From assembly GCF_030867095.1 (NCBI RefSeq), contig NC_081831.1, positions 17,646,001-17,710,000 of the forward strand: a stretch of DNA of 64,000 bases, read 5' to 3'. Under the pieces are notes generated by a model. That model ran no database searches. It had not been told where the DNA came from and saw only the letters and a program-made list of their open reading frames with translations. This DNA is from Alligator mississippiensis. Lineage: Eukaryota; Chordata; Crocodylia; Alligatoridae. Of this stretch, positions 39,601 to 50,669 are shown piece by piece. The translations under genes were made by a program, and so were the position numbers. Position 1 is the stretch's first letter. Every line of letters begins with the position of its first letter.

Positions 39601-42600
39601 AGCCCGTCTGGCTTTTTAGGAAAGAGTTGTTCAGTGGCATCCTTTTGAATAAGTTTAGGATTGCAGTAGTTGCAGGCCAACTTTGTAGTATTTTCTTCCA
39701 TACGAAGCTAGTGCTGGTGATGGTCCCTGACTCTAAACCCCAGAATTGGCATAATATAGGCAGCTGTAGTGCAGGATCACCCACGCTGTGCTAATGCCAA
39801 CATAGAAGGCAGTAGGGTCGCCGGAGCCCATTCAATCCTTAGCAGTGTCATTTAGATTGCCAGCAGCAATAGTGGTGATTTTTCATGAATTTAGCTTTTT
39901 CTGATTGGAGCTTCAGCCATGCTTGGGTCCCACCATTGGGTTTTAAAGCTAACACGAGTGTGTATCTAACTTACGCTTGTAATGTGTAATTGTAGCATCT
40001 TCTGACAATTTGAAGTAGAAACAAACCAGCACTACCTCCCACATAACATATGCATGCATACACTCCTACTTAATAAAACCAAAGGATGTTCCTTGGTAAG
40101 GTGTTTTTTTTTTTTTCAGCCACTGTGCATTAAACCAATCCACTTCTGCTTTAAAGGGATGTCTTTCCTGTCTCCTGTCAAAGAGCAGCATTCTTGTAAA
40201 TTGCAACACGTTGTCAACCCACAGTGACGGAGCACAAATTTGATAGTGCAAAATGCTGTGTTAGTATTGGACAGAGACTGGACTTGATGGCCAATGAGGC
40301 CCCTTACAGTCCTTCGTTCTTGCCTTTTAGGTCAAGAGGGATTTTGTCCAAACCTCCTTGTGCTGTTCTCCAGCTATGGGAGAGCTCTTTAAGCTTAGTA
40401 CTGTGATCACCTATATTTGTAATTTAGCCACATCTCTCTCTATCCCTGTCTATCTTCCCCTCCCCCTGGGAAGGACAGAGAGACATGTTCAACAAGTCTG
40501 TTGGCCAACAAGTGCAGCCTATTGTTAGTATCACCATGTCCTCCTCAGTAACATCAGGTTCAGAGGGCAAATCGCTCAAAGCAGCTGGGACATGACTGCT
40601 GGCTCGTAAGGAATGATGTAATTACATCCCCCTCCACAGTGAAGTGAATAGAGAGGCCTTCAGAGACACTTGCTGGGGGGGCTGCCTCAGGTTACTTCAG
40701 GTCAGGATACTGTCAAAATCCATCAAAGGAATTCCCAGTAGATTTGGCAGCCGACCTGCACAATGCAGGCATTATGCCACAAGCGGTGTAGTTGAGTTAT
40801 AGGCATCTGGGCTTTGGAGGGATTCAGTAAGATGTTGCTCTCCCCCTCCTCCCTCTGCTGCATGAATTAAGGCTTTTTTGGATTACTGAGTTTAAAGAAA
40901 TCCAAGTGGTTCAAGCTGGTTTCTTTTTGTTACTAGTTCAGATAGTTTTTGTTGCAAGAGAGGGGACCCAGAGAGCCATAAAACTTGCTCAGCAAGGAAA
41001 GGGACACAACCTGAGGTGAAGGGAGAATGTTGTCCTACTGTGAACACAGGGGCCTTTTTCTATTAACTCTGCAGGTTTCTCCATAAAATGACTTATCCTG
41101 GAACTACACAGATATTTTACATTTTTGATGCAAGCAAACATGATGTCTGCATTTCAGGATTGGTTTAAGGTCTGTAAGGGCTTCTGAGTTTGGATGGGGA
41201 AGCATACAGTCACTCAGCAGCCTGCAGGCAATGTTAATTACTGAACCTCTGCAGTTCAGCACTAATTTAACATATGATCAAAAGTTTTATTCCCTTTACT
41301 AGCCATGCCGCTATTAAAAAAAAAAAATAAAAAATTCCCAGGTGTTGACTCGTTTGCATTTTCATTCTCTGTGGGAATATATGGTTAGGTTTTCATTTGA
41401 TTGACTGTTTGTCTTCTGCTTTACATGGTTGGTCTGCAGCAATCTTTTTTTATCTCCCACCCACAGCTAGGTATATACATATAGGATATTACCCTTGCAC
41501 AATATACCTGGTGTACCTAATGTGATTGGTGAATGAGGGATAGGGAAACTCGAGCGTGGTGCTCTGGATTTGCTTGGCATTGTCACTATGGGGTGATGTT
41601 AAGTAGTGCAGATTGCACTGTATCACAACCAAACTCAAGCAAGTCAGCCTGGAGCTGAAAGAGAATAGTGAATACCAAACTTAGTTTATTATTCAAAAAG
41701 GAGAAGTTAGGATGCTGTCCTTTAACTTCCATGTTTCTGAGACCTTAATATTGAAGGGAATTGGATCCATACTTAAAATGAAAAAACAAGTGCCCTTTTT
41801 TACTAATATTAGTCTATTAATATGGGAGAAATCTTTTAAGGTCTCATTTATTTTTCATTCCTAATGCTTCTGTTTTTCTCACTCATTTGAGAACACAAGT
41901 GGTCTAGTACTTCTTGCAGTTGGTTCTCACATCAGGTTGTAAGAGGGTGTTTGGTTCTAAAACAATTTTTTTCACTGATCTTTAAGAAAATCTTGTAGGG
42001 TTTGCCTCCATCTCAAATGGTTCACTAGTGCAACACCTAACCATATGATTAACTTCAGCACTTGTTAGATCCCATTGAAACCCAGCTGAATTCAAGAACC
42101 AGTGTCAAGTTTGTTAGCTAATATTGTTCTCTTCCTTTCCTCAATCTCATCTGTATGAATTTGGCTTTTGAATCAATAAAATATTTCCACAGTAGGATGT
42201 CATGGAAATGTGTGTTAATTTCCATTATTGGGTGAACATTAGAAGCTTATTCTGGACAAATTACTTTGTTAGGAATCTCCTGTTCAGGCTTTCTTCTGTG
42301 ACTTCAGTTATGATCTTGACTCTGGCTGATTAGATCCACTGATAGGCATTTCTCATGACATTTTTGTGTTTCCAGACCTAGCCCCAAAGCAAGAACATAC
42401 AAAGAAGCATTAAAGCTGGGAAAGGGCAGAACGCTCAAAGATTTCTTTGAAATTTTTTGTTCATATATTTAGGTGACTGGTCAGATTGGCTGTTTTTTGT
42501 CAAAACTACTTTGCCCACCCCTAGTTTTTCTTTCTTTAGAATTTATCACTCTTTAAGAGTTATTCCCTTAATCTCCCCAGCCCAGAAATGTGCATTTTAC

Positions 42601-44995
42601 ATTCTGTTTAATCCTATTAAGCTGTGTATTACACTGTGTATTAATCATCTGACTGGAGAAATCTGGTTCATTTGGAGCTGTAATCCTCCTCTTTGAATCA
42701 CTGTTTCTATGGGACCTTGGAAAATATAAAATAGATTTGCTATGTCTTATGTTAAAGAATAGTTATACTGTTTAGAAGGAAGGCTAATTGTTAAGTATCT
42801 TAGGGGCCAGCTAAGCATCATTTAGACTAGTTCGAATGTACTACTTAGTACAGTAAAATACTTGCCTGAGTAAGGGGTGATTGTAAGGATGACAACTTGT
42901 GAATTTTGTAAATAAGCGTTTGAGATGCTGATTTGGGGTGACTTTAATTTGTCTTAATTGTGGATTATCTAAACAATTACACTTGGCCTTGGCCTTGTGT
43001 AAACTCAGTTTATCAGCAGCAATGGTTATAATAATCCAGGGTGAATTGTATGGCTGACTGATATCAAGTGCGCCCTTAAAGTGACATCAAGGAAAAAGTA
43101 TGTATTTTGATCCTCAGGCTTCCAGTGGGTAGCCTTAATTAGCATCACCAGGTAGGGTAGACCCTAATAGTAAGCAGATTTCTCAGCTCAATAGGTATTA
43201 TAGAAACATCTGTACTGTAACTACAGTACCTGCTCTTCAGAAATAGCTGGCTGAGTACAAAGCAGAATCACATTCTTGCATTGATTAGATTACTGTAGAT
43301 ACCAAAATGTTTCCTGCAGTACAGGAAATGGTCTTTGTACTGCTTGTTTTAACAGATACAGTCTTGAGTTTCCATTGTGTCTTGATGTAGTCAGACACAT
43401 GTTTTTTTGTTTTTTGTTTTTTTTACTGAATATCCTGGTGAAATAGCCCTACCATATTTCATACAAATCATTTTTTAAAAAGCTTTGCTGTAAGAGTTTA
43501 AATGCCACATGATCTTCAGATCTTTTACAAGGGCTTTGAATTCCATAGTGCATCACACTATAAATAGACATATAAAATCATCTAAATCCAAACGTATAAT
43601 GTGCTGCCACCTCCCACCTGTGTGTGGACGTACTTTAATCGGTGTATACATTGTTATACAATGCATGATGTTGAGGAATTTGCAACCTCTTAGCTTATAA
43701 AATACTGAGTATTTGAGGGTTATTTTCATGTAAACCACTTGTTCAATAACAAGAATGAACCTATAATTTGTCTCTTATTAACTCTGCCCCTTTCTCTCCA
43801 GCCCCCTGCCGACCCTGCAGTGACACAGAAGTCCTCTTGGCTGTCTGCACTAATGATTTTGGTGAGTATCTTCTTTCTCTTCTGTTTCTACTTCCACAGT
43901 CTGCCCTCTCCCTCCCTACTTTTAATCTGGCGCCTGCTGGATTTGACTACAGAAACCTCTGCAAACAGTGATAAATGTAGACACCAAATTGCAACAAACT
44001 GGAAACTTTCTCTGCTTGCTGTAAACAAACTGTGTCCAAGGCAGCACAAAGAGAACAGAGAAGGAGAACATTTTTATAGGAGGTGACATGAAGGGCCTCA
44101 ATTAAAGACATTGTATTTGGCTAGTCCTTTCTATAGAGAACAAAGAAGAACCAAGCAACAACAATAGAGGTAGAAGTTCAAAGGTTTCTTGGGGGCATGT
44201 AATGGGTATTTTCCCCTTGATGTTCCAAAATGGACTACTGACAAAAGACCAAAGGCTCAGATGGCTGTTTTTATGTCTGTTTTCTAAAGGGGGAAAGTTA
44301 ATGTTCAGCTAGTATTTGTAATGGTAGCAACAAACAAATTATATTGAGAGGGAGAAATTGGGAATGTTCTAAATGTGCTTTTGACTTTGGTAGATCTCTT
44401 CTTTCTTGAGCTGATTGCATGATTTCTAACGTAACTTCCTCATGCATAAATTTACAGTAATGTAGGCAATTTGGCTTTTGGGTTTTGAAGATATGCTGTA
44501 AGGATTATGAATACAAACACTGTGCCCTTGAACTTACTGGGCCAAATTTTAAACGGATGTAATAAATGTGTTTTCCCCATTAACTTCACTGAAGCTGCCT
44601 GCTTCAGAACTGAATTTGGGCCCAACTCTCCCAAAGCATTCATGTAACCCTCACTTCATTTCATTCTTCTGTCTCCAGTTGTCAGAGGTTCCATCCAAGA
44701 TGTAACAAATGAGGTAGAACAGCAAGAGTCCATAATAGATGTTAGCGTAAGCAGACTCTACAGGCAGAAGAGCAAAGTCTTCCAGCCCTCAGAGGAAAGC
44801 GGGAGCTGGCGAGGGCAAATAAAGACCCTGCTGGAATGTGGGGTGAAACCAGGAGATGGAGACTTCCTCTTCACGGGACGCATGCACTTTGGGGAAGCCC
44901 GGTTAGGCTGTGCCCCTCGTTTCAAAGACTTCCAAAGGATGTACAAAGAAGCAAAGGACAAAGGGCTAAACCCTTGTGAAATTGGCCCGGACTGA
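21566..44995 (+). CDS. METRNL: Meteorin-like protein (METRNL), four coding exons
   Basis: METRNL is a secreted factor of the meteorin family, known from mammals as a muscle/adipose and skin/immune cytokine. The coding exons are 21566-21678, 26488-26876, 43802-43861 and 44679-44995: 879 nt, 292 residues plus stop. All introns are GT-AG and the split codons (S38, A168, V188) join correctly. Residues 1-26 form a leucine-rich signal peptide, with likely cleavage before QYSSDLC. The mature part keeps ten cysteines (33, 56, 89, 125, 170, 173, 183, 241, 265, 287), the family number for five disulfides. Diagnostic stretches are WMYPTGALIVNLRPN, ANIYLEKTGEL, GGLFIEATPQQDI, PCRPCSDTEVLLAVC, LYRQKSKVF and MHFGEARLGCAPRFKDFQRM. 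The human protein is about 311 residues; the difference lies mainly in a shorter signal region. The start codon has A at -3. No frame damage is seen, so the gene is intact. Confidence 0.97.
23715..23860 (+). repeat. MIR / CORE-SINE fragment in METRNL intron 1
   Basis: Matches the MIR order: TTCTAGTTCTACCTATGACTAGCTGTGTGG, then TCTTGGGTGAGTCA, then CACCCATCTGTAAATTGGGGAAAAT. Diverged and in the same orientation as the gene. Confidence 0.7.
25421..25560 (+). repeat. MIR fragment plus left copy of a local duplication
   Basis: Contains the MIR phrases CTTCCTTTGTGACCCTGGAC and CACATCTGTAAAATGGGGATG. The part at 25421-25505 is repeated with about 90% identity at 26095-26179, offset 674 bp. Confidence 0.75.
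26095..26179 (+). repeat. Right copy of the local duplication in intron 1
   Basis: Directly repeats 25421-25505, from TAATGTTCATTATTTAT through CTAGTTACTTA, with a handful of substitutions. It carries only the first part of the MIR, so it most likely arose by local duplication rather than a second SINE insertion. Confidence 0.75.
26488..26876 (+). CDS. METRNL: METRNL exon 2
   Basis: A 389-nt exon encoding the end of S38 through residue 167 and the first base of A168: most of the N-terminal meteorin domain, with cysteines 56, 89 and 125. The acceptor is CTTTCCTTAG|T and the donor TCTG|GTGAGT. If intron 2 is retained, the frame stops after two further codons. Confidence 0.97.
27395..27452 (+). 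mobile_element. CR1 3'-end scrap
   Basis: The phrase order GTGCAGTGGCTTGGACCAAATG, CCAAGGTGCTTTCCAGCC, ATATGATTTGG follows the CR1 3' UTR end (GGACTAGATGACC..CCAAGGTCCCTTCCAGCCCTATGATT). Plus orientation, short and old. Confidence 0.6.
36681..37182 (+). repeat. Dispersed GC-rich repeat, copy B
   Basis: The partner of 19013-19525 in opposite orientation. It starts with CAGGGAGCTGACAGAAGTG, has the second CTTGACAGAAGTGCATGGCTG and a poly-C run (36885-36899). It ends with GTCTGTCAGCGCCCATG, the inverted form of the start. Probably a non-autonomous DNA transposon. The family name is not known to me. Confidence 0.55.
40268..40326 (+). mobile_element. Possible CR1/L3 3'-end scrap
   Basis: The text GACTGGACTTGATGGCC, then CCCTTACAGTCCTTCGTTC, resembles the terminal 3' UTR of CR1/L3-type elements. 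Very short, so only a tentative call. Confidence 0.4.
43802..43861 (+). CDS. METRNL: METRNL exon 3
   Basis: A 60-nt microexon-like exon encoding the end of A168 to F187 plus the first base of V188. It carries the CxxC pair (C170, C173) and C183 in PCRPCSDTEVLLAVC. The acceptor is TTTCTCTCCAG and the donor TTTG|GTGAGT. Three of the ten conserved cysteines sit here, so skipping it would destroy the disulfide pattern even though the length is a multiple of three. Confidence 0.97.
43862..44678 (+). other. METRNL: METRNL intron 3
   Basis: An 817-bp phase-1 intron, GTGAGT to TGTCTCCAG. No repeat or gene inside. The METRNL frame runs 36 codons into the intron before a stop at about 43970. Confidence 0.9.
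44679..44995 (+). CDS. METRNL: METRNL exon 4 (coding part)
   Basis: Encodes the end of V188 to D292 and the TGA stop (44993-44995). It contains the C-terminal conserved part of the family: SRLYRQKSKVF, TLLECGVKPGDGDFLFTGRM, HFGEARLGCAPRFKDFQRMY and GLNPCEIGPD, with cysteines 241, 265 and 287. Confidence 0.97.
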
Positions 44996-45630
44996 AATCC
45001 TCCATTTGGCTGAAGATTGCTCTTAGCACTCGGCTGGAACTGATTCCCGGCCACAGTGAGCGTTCTGAACAAAAAACTGATCTGAAAGAACGAGGAGATC
45101 TGGTGAGCAGAGTGGAAGAATCACATGGGATGTCCCTGTGGCCAAGGGAGGCTGTTACACTAATGGAAGCAACAGAGGTACGAGCTCAGAAGGCTGCCAA
45201 GCAACCAAGGCTGGAATTTTAACCAATCTTGTCCCTATGAATTAAATTATTATATTTTTTTAGCAAGTTTCTTAGGAAAACAAGCAAAGAAACCTACCAA
45301 GTCTTAAACCCCTTCCAGTAAAAAACCAACTGCCTTTATATCTCTTTAATACTAATGTCTTAAGCTGATGTAGCATTTGGTATGGCATATTCTGTATAAA
45401 TGGTAAAGAATGTGGTAGAACACGGTAAAACCATCTTAATGTTGATGCTTTGTAAAAAGCTTGGTGTACAATTCAAAGTTTTTTGTTATGACAGAAATTT
45501 ATGGAGCCAAACTCTTGTGTTTTTTGTTTTTTGTTTTTTAATTTGAAAGAATGTACAAATCGCCACCTGCAGCTTTTTGTCCAGGCTGGTAAATTGTTTC
45601 CATTCCAGAGAAATAAAGGTCCCTGGATTT
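44996..45630 (+). other. METRNL: METRNL 3' UTR
   Basis: Runs from the stop codon to the inferred cleavage site shortly after the AATAAA signal at 45612. The AT-rich section at 45240-45265 contains AU-rich text. The end position is inferred from the signal, not observed. Confidence 0.65.
45612..45617 (+). terminator. METRNL: Poly(A) signal of METRNL
   Basis: An AATAAA hexamer 617 nt after the stop codon, followed within about 40 nt by a T/GT-rich stretch (CTGCTTTGTTATG). This is the arrangement expected for cleavage and polyadenylation near 45630. No earlier canonical hexamer was found between the stop codon and this site. Confidence 0.7.
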
Positions 45631-45639
45631 GATCTGCTT

Positions 45640-47741
45640 TGTTATGACTTATTTTCCTTCTCCATAATTTGCAAGCTCTGCTGCTCCTGATGTGCATCTG
45701 GATCAAGTGTCACTGGGCTAAAGATTACTCCTTGCTTATTGTGTGGCTGCTTTGAATAGAGATAATGAAGTCTGAGTGCCTGTGACCGGTTTGGGAACCA
45801 CAGTATTTTTTCACATGGAAGTGGGATCTATTCTTTTTGAAGTCTTAAAGGCACCTTTCCTAGGCAAGATGCTTTCAATGTTGCACTCTGCCACTCAGTA
45901 GGCTATTTTGGGAACCAATGCAAAACAAATATTTTCCCCAACCTCATCCTTCCCATTGGCTAAGTTTAAGATGTCACAGGGGCAGTTTTTTTTGCAAGTA
46001 TCTAGTTGGTCTAATAAAAGATAGCATCTCTGCCTCGTTCTGATTCCTTTTGCCTCTACACCAACATGGCTACAACCTGGTTACCTGTCACAGGGCCAGG
46101 TTCATTTCCCCTCCTGTTCTATGTGGAAAATGATTTTTTTTTTTTTTAAGAGGACTGATTTGTCTGTCAGTGTCTCAACATGAATACAATAGTTTTCCCT
46201 CAAGCAGTGATAACATTCTGTGTAACCTGTAGCCCAGTATGTTTTAACTCTTTCTTTGGACAGTTGTCATTTAGGTGATTATTTTTTTTCTACATTTGTC
46301 TGTGTTCCCTCCACAGGTACATTTCCCATTGCCCTCTTCTCTTCTCACACTCACTCCCCCTGAATAAATCTCTTATTATAAAGTAATCCTTCCCATCTCT
46401 GACCTCATTCTGTAGATCTCTCTGTACTCAAGGAATGATTCATTAAGTTAAAACTATGTTTTAGTTTTACCTTTGTCCCCCTAAATTAAGTTAGCTGCTC
46501 AGATGGTACAAAATTCACCTCCCCCCCCCACATTTAAAGTTCTAAAATGGGCCGCTGTACTTATAGAAATATCTTATAGGATTTAATAATGATGGAATAA
46601 TTGGGGTTTTATTGAAATTATTGACCCAGGGGCAGAAAAGATTCTGAGACAGGAAATCTCCATGTGGATCTTTTTGCAGAGATCCCAACATGGGATTTAC
46701 CCCGCTCAACCTTTGGAGAAAACTGTGCAACCCTTCTCTCAACCCATGCTTGCAAGACCTGAGCATTCCTCTGTAGGTTGTATGTGTATGTGAATGCAAG
46801 ATTGCTTAGGAGGAGAACTTAAGTTGACTTCAAGCCTGTGTCTAATAAAAGCAACAGCAAGTGAAGTGTCTCTACTGAGGCAAAGGGAGCCTTTACTTTT
46901 GGGGGCCGGGAAGCATGATTTTGTTTGCAGTTTAGTTGTGACCATTCAATTGTTTAGAGATATTTATGCTTGCATTTCCAATACCAGTGTCTGGATTTAA
47001 AGATAATCCTTTTTGTTTTTTCTCTCATCTTGCACTACATTCCGCAGGTTCAGTGTGTGGGGAAGTAGGGTGCCTTGGCTACCAGTGTTACCAACTCTGT
47101 GCTAGCTGCTGAGTTAAAAGTCCTTGGCGCATCATTCTCCAAGAAGGTCCTTGCACATCCTGCCAGTGAAAAGGGGTCAGGAGCTCACAAATGTCCTCTC
47201 TACTTGCCCCTTCCCTCTTAGTTACACTTCAGCTGTTTTGCAAATTGCTGACATGCTTTGTTTGTCCTTTAGGCTGCCACATGCTCATCATCACACCAAT
47301 GGCAATTGCATAAATAAAATTGTAGGTGACTTGAAGGGAGTGGTTGAATGAGTAATAATTGCCTACAAAGCTCAGCTCTTTTCTTGGAAAGGGAGTAACA
47401 CCTTTAAGGACATTTTTTTTGTTGACTGCACATTGACTGAACTGTAGTGCTACACCCTTTCCAGCATACCATGTCTTTTGCATTTTCCATCTGCTGCTTG
47501 GCCTAGTGTCATCATTGATATAGATATCTGGGCATGTGTAATGTACAGACTGCTTTAGTAAAGACTAAGGTATGATTTTTCATGGGAGGCTTTCACCCAC
47601 AATCTGAAAAAGTAGTTCCTTGTTCTAGCCATTTAGGTTCTGAACTGAGCTAACAACTTGACATATTTGAGAGCAGAAAGACATATTTGTTGTCATCTAA
47701 TGGGAATCATTTGGATGAAGAAGATAATCAATAAACAATAA
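45640..47741. other. Gene-free intergenic DNA downstream of METRNL
   Basis: No gene seen. 45990-46090 (GTTGGTCTAATAAAAGATAGC, then CACCAACATGGCTACAAC) resembles the tail of a widespread amniote repeat, but I cannot name it. Confidence 0.4.
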
Positions 47742-47938
47742 CATAGGCACCAGCTTTGGTTCTTGCTGGTGGATGCTTTTTTTTTTTTTTTCTCCTTTTG
47801 TGTTCCTGCGCTGAGCCCCATGTGTGCCCAGAAGTGGCAGCACATTATTGCCTGACTCGGCTCGTGGATGCTGAGCACCCACTAACTTCTTTTGGTGGGT
47901 GCTTGAGCCCCAGAGCACCCATGAAGTCGGTGCCTATG
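47742..47938. mobile_element. Non-autonomous hAT-type MITE (197 bp)
   Basis: The ends are CATAGGCACCAGCTTTGG and, in reverse, CATAGGCACCGACTTCATGG. The flanking 8-bp direct repeats are aacaataa (47734-47741) and agcaataa (47939-47946), 7/8 identical, which fits hAT insertion. The interior has inverted GTGGATGCT / GGTGGGTGCT / AGCACCCA phrases and a T-run (47775-47789). No coding capacity. Confidence 0.75.
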
Positions 47939-47946
47939 AGCAATAA

Positions 47947-49753
47947 TAAATGAAGAGTGAACATGAATTGCTTTGGCTTAGGACTCCCCTAGTTTGATGG
48001 CACCCAAATAAATAATGATTCATGTTTCAGGGCCTAGCTGGGTTTCTTTTGCATTTGCCTCTTAACTTGAGGAGATAAATTGAAATCATGGTTTAGATTG
48101 CAAGTGAAAATTAGTTCAGTGTTTTCCTTGCAATCTCTCTCTCTTTCTGATCCTCTGCATGGTGTGGTGAGGAGTCCATCAACAAATGCATTACATGAAT
48201 AGAAGGTTATTAAAAGCTTGTTGCGAGTAAGGAGGAGTTGGGTTGGCAGGCTGATGTGGGTGCCGTAACCGGAATATTAAAGGTGTAACAGATCATATGT
48301 GCCCAAGGGAAAATTTGCCTGTTCCAGCCTGATTGGGGATGAGAGATTTGTTCTCTGAGTAGCACAACCATAAACGCTTTGGAGAATAAGGGAGAATTAT
48401 TGTGACCGATTTGTCTACAAGTAGCTTGAAAGATCTTGACTAAGACACCTGTCAGCATAGCTGGCTACCAAAAGGGAGAGAGAGCTTTTATCTAAGTACA
48501 GTTCACATTTTGCTCAGTAGATGAAGGCCTTGTCCATGCTAGAAAGGTGTCCCAGTGCATCTAACTTGCATACTATCGCTGCTTGCAATGCAGCTCCATC
48601 TGTTTGAGCATTTTGACAGGTGGCTGGTGTTTTAGGCAGCAACCTTAAATTCTCCCTTTGGAAGAATAAACTTGCTCAGAAGACTGACTGAGAGTAGGTC
48701 TCATTGATTAGAGCCCATATAAGACTTCTCTTGTTTCATGAATCTCCTGTTACTGCTTATGAGCATTACCTTTGCAAAGCAAGGCAGGTCTGTTCCTCTG
48801 GAAATTGTAATAATCCAGTGGGTAGCATTGTTGTGCACATCTAGTCTTTCAAGTTTACCTCCCAGTTGCTGATAATTGTTATAAGTCAAAACTCTCCAAC
48901 TGTTTGGCCTTGAGCCTCCATATTTAGTATGGGAACTCCCTCTCTGCCTAGGCTGTACTTAATTAGGACATACTTATTTCTGGGGCTGAGAGCATTCCTT
49001 GGTGACTTTTTCCAATGATGCTAGCTGAATTAAATAGTAAAGGCATGGCAGCCAGGTTGGCTCCTGCTGTTCTGCTTGAAATCAGCCTAAAGAAGCAATG
49101 TTTGTCAAGTAAAACAATAAAATCACCAGGAAAGACATTTTCAGGTTTCTCCAAGCCAAAATAAATACACAAATACTGACAACAGTGACTAGCAGATCAG
49201 AGGATGATAGGCGACAGAGCCTTTCATTTCTAGCTCACTGGTCATAACCCTGCCTATATTGGTAACAACTGAAACTTGGCTCCTTGGCCAGCTCAAGGTC
49301 TGGCCTACTTTCCGTCCACTCCCCCACAGCTAATTTACAGACTTCAGTAACTCCTTATCTTACTAGCTATGGGCTGAGAAGCAGCTGATAACGGTAGTAT
49401 GATACTCTGGATGCTGCAGCAAAAGCAGCTCTTTCTCTAGGCAGCCCTATAAATCTCTCTCTTGCCCTCCCTGCAAGGAGAAAGCCGCCTTTATCTCAGA
49501 GCTTGATTGTGAACCCCGTTCAAGTGTGGGCTGGATACTGAATTTAGATGAAAACAAAACAGCTTTATAAAAAGCATTTTCCTGTGTCATATCCACCCAT
49601 TTTACTGGGGCCCAAGCACTTTGAGCAAATTGTATTTAGGCTCCTTTGTAAAAGGCTGTGCAGCATGGCAGAAAAATGAAAAGTCTGCTCATAAACATTG
49701 CCTTGTGCTCATACGTATGTATTTTCTGGTTTATAGGTCAACATGGATTATAG
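47947..49753. other. Gene-free intergenic DNA
   Basis: Nothing recognised except a single MITE-like end (GGCCTTGTCCATGCTAGA, near 48527). The last 8 bases (gattatag) are the left target duplication of the next element. Confidence 0.4.
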
Positions 49754-50621
49754 TAGGTCTGTGCAAAACAGCTACTATTTGCTTTGGATTTGGGGGCCAA
49801 TGATTCGATTTGGTGATTTGAATCACTGTCCTGAATTAATTCTGCCGAATCCCTGAATCGCCCAGGCCAGGCCCATCCCCCGCCTGCTCTCCTAGCCGGG
49901 CAATGGCTGCCCGCCCACCCCAACTCCCGGCACTTTGGGGGGGAAAAAAGCCCCGACTCACTGGGTGCAGCAAGGTGGGGGGCTATCCCCACTGGCCCTC
50001 ACTGCCCCACACTGTATGGGGGCCCTGCATGAGCCCCCCGTCCCCCCCCATGGCTGCCCGCCCACCCCAGCCCTGGCCCTTTAAGACCCCCCTGACACAA
50101 TAGTTTGGGGGGGGCTTCTTAAAGGGCCAGAGCTGGGGTGGATGGGGCAGCCATGGGGGAGGGCTGGGGCGGGGAGCTTGTGGTAGAGCCCCCCCATGCA
50201 GCATGGAGCAGTGGTGGGCACTGGGGATTGCCCCCTGACCAGGCAGCACCCAGTGAGTGGGGGCTTTTTGTTTAAAGCCCTGGGAGCTGGGGTGGGTAGG
50301 GCAGCCATGGGGGGGGGCTGGGGGAGCAGGGAGGGGATGCGGCCTGGCAGGGGTCCCCCCATGGTCCCCTCCTCCAGCCCCCCCTTCCCCACCCCCAGTA
50401 CTTACCAGCACAGAGTCTGGCTCCAGCTCCTTGCTGCAGCCACCGGGGACTGCCCGAATCATCAAAGCTCTCCAAATATTTTCTGAAGATTCGGAGGGCT
50501 TCAAATTGATTCGGACCTTTTTATTAGTGCCCTGTTTCGATTCAGATTTGGAGATTCAGCCACCGAATCAGGCCGAATCTCCTCTGAATCGAATTGCTAC
50601 CCGAAGCTTTGCACATCCCGA
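49754..50621. mobile_element. 868-bp foldback hAT element
   Basis: The ends are TAGGTCTGTGCAAAAC and, in reverse, TCGGGATGTGCAAAGC, a hAT-like pattern. The flanking 8-bp repeats are gattatag (49746-49753) and gagtatag (50622-50629), 7/8 identical. Both ends continue into long inverted repeats rich in GATTCGA/GAATC words. The GC-rich core is itself a near-perfect inverted repeat centred on about 50101: CCATGGCTGCCC..GGCCCTTTAAG (50048-50085) pairs with 50118-50156, and CACTGGGTGC (49959-49968) pairs with 50246-50255. Almost the whole element can form one hairpin. There is no transposase, and the long open frames on both strands reflect the symmetry and GC content. Confidence 0.8.
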
Positions 50622-50669
50622 GAGTATAGGTCAATCCCTGGCGTTCTGATTTGAAAGGTAAGGATTTTC

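Larger units (their letters stand above)
26877..43801 (+). other. METRNL: METRNL intron 2
   Basis: A 16.9-kb phase-1 intron, GTGAGT to CTCTCCAG. It contains a CR1 3' scrap (27395-27452), an A/T-rich stretch at 27700-27760, the GC-rich dispersed repeat (36681-37182), a possible CR1 scrap (40268-40326) and small simple repeats such as (GGTTT)n at 32804-32826. No nested gene was recognised. Open frames inside are short and non-homologous. Confidence 0.85.

Noticed and set aside
43739-44086. 115-codon frame overlapping METRNL exon 3
   Set aside because: It is in a different frame from the METRNL exon and continues into intron 3. It is a shadow of the real exon.
49983-50504. 173-codon minus-strand open frame
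   Set aside because: It lies inside the foldback hAT core, whose symmetry and GC content remove stops on both strands. There is no transposase similarity.
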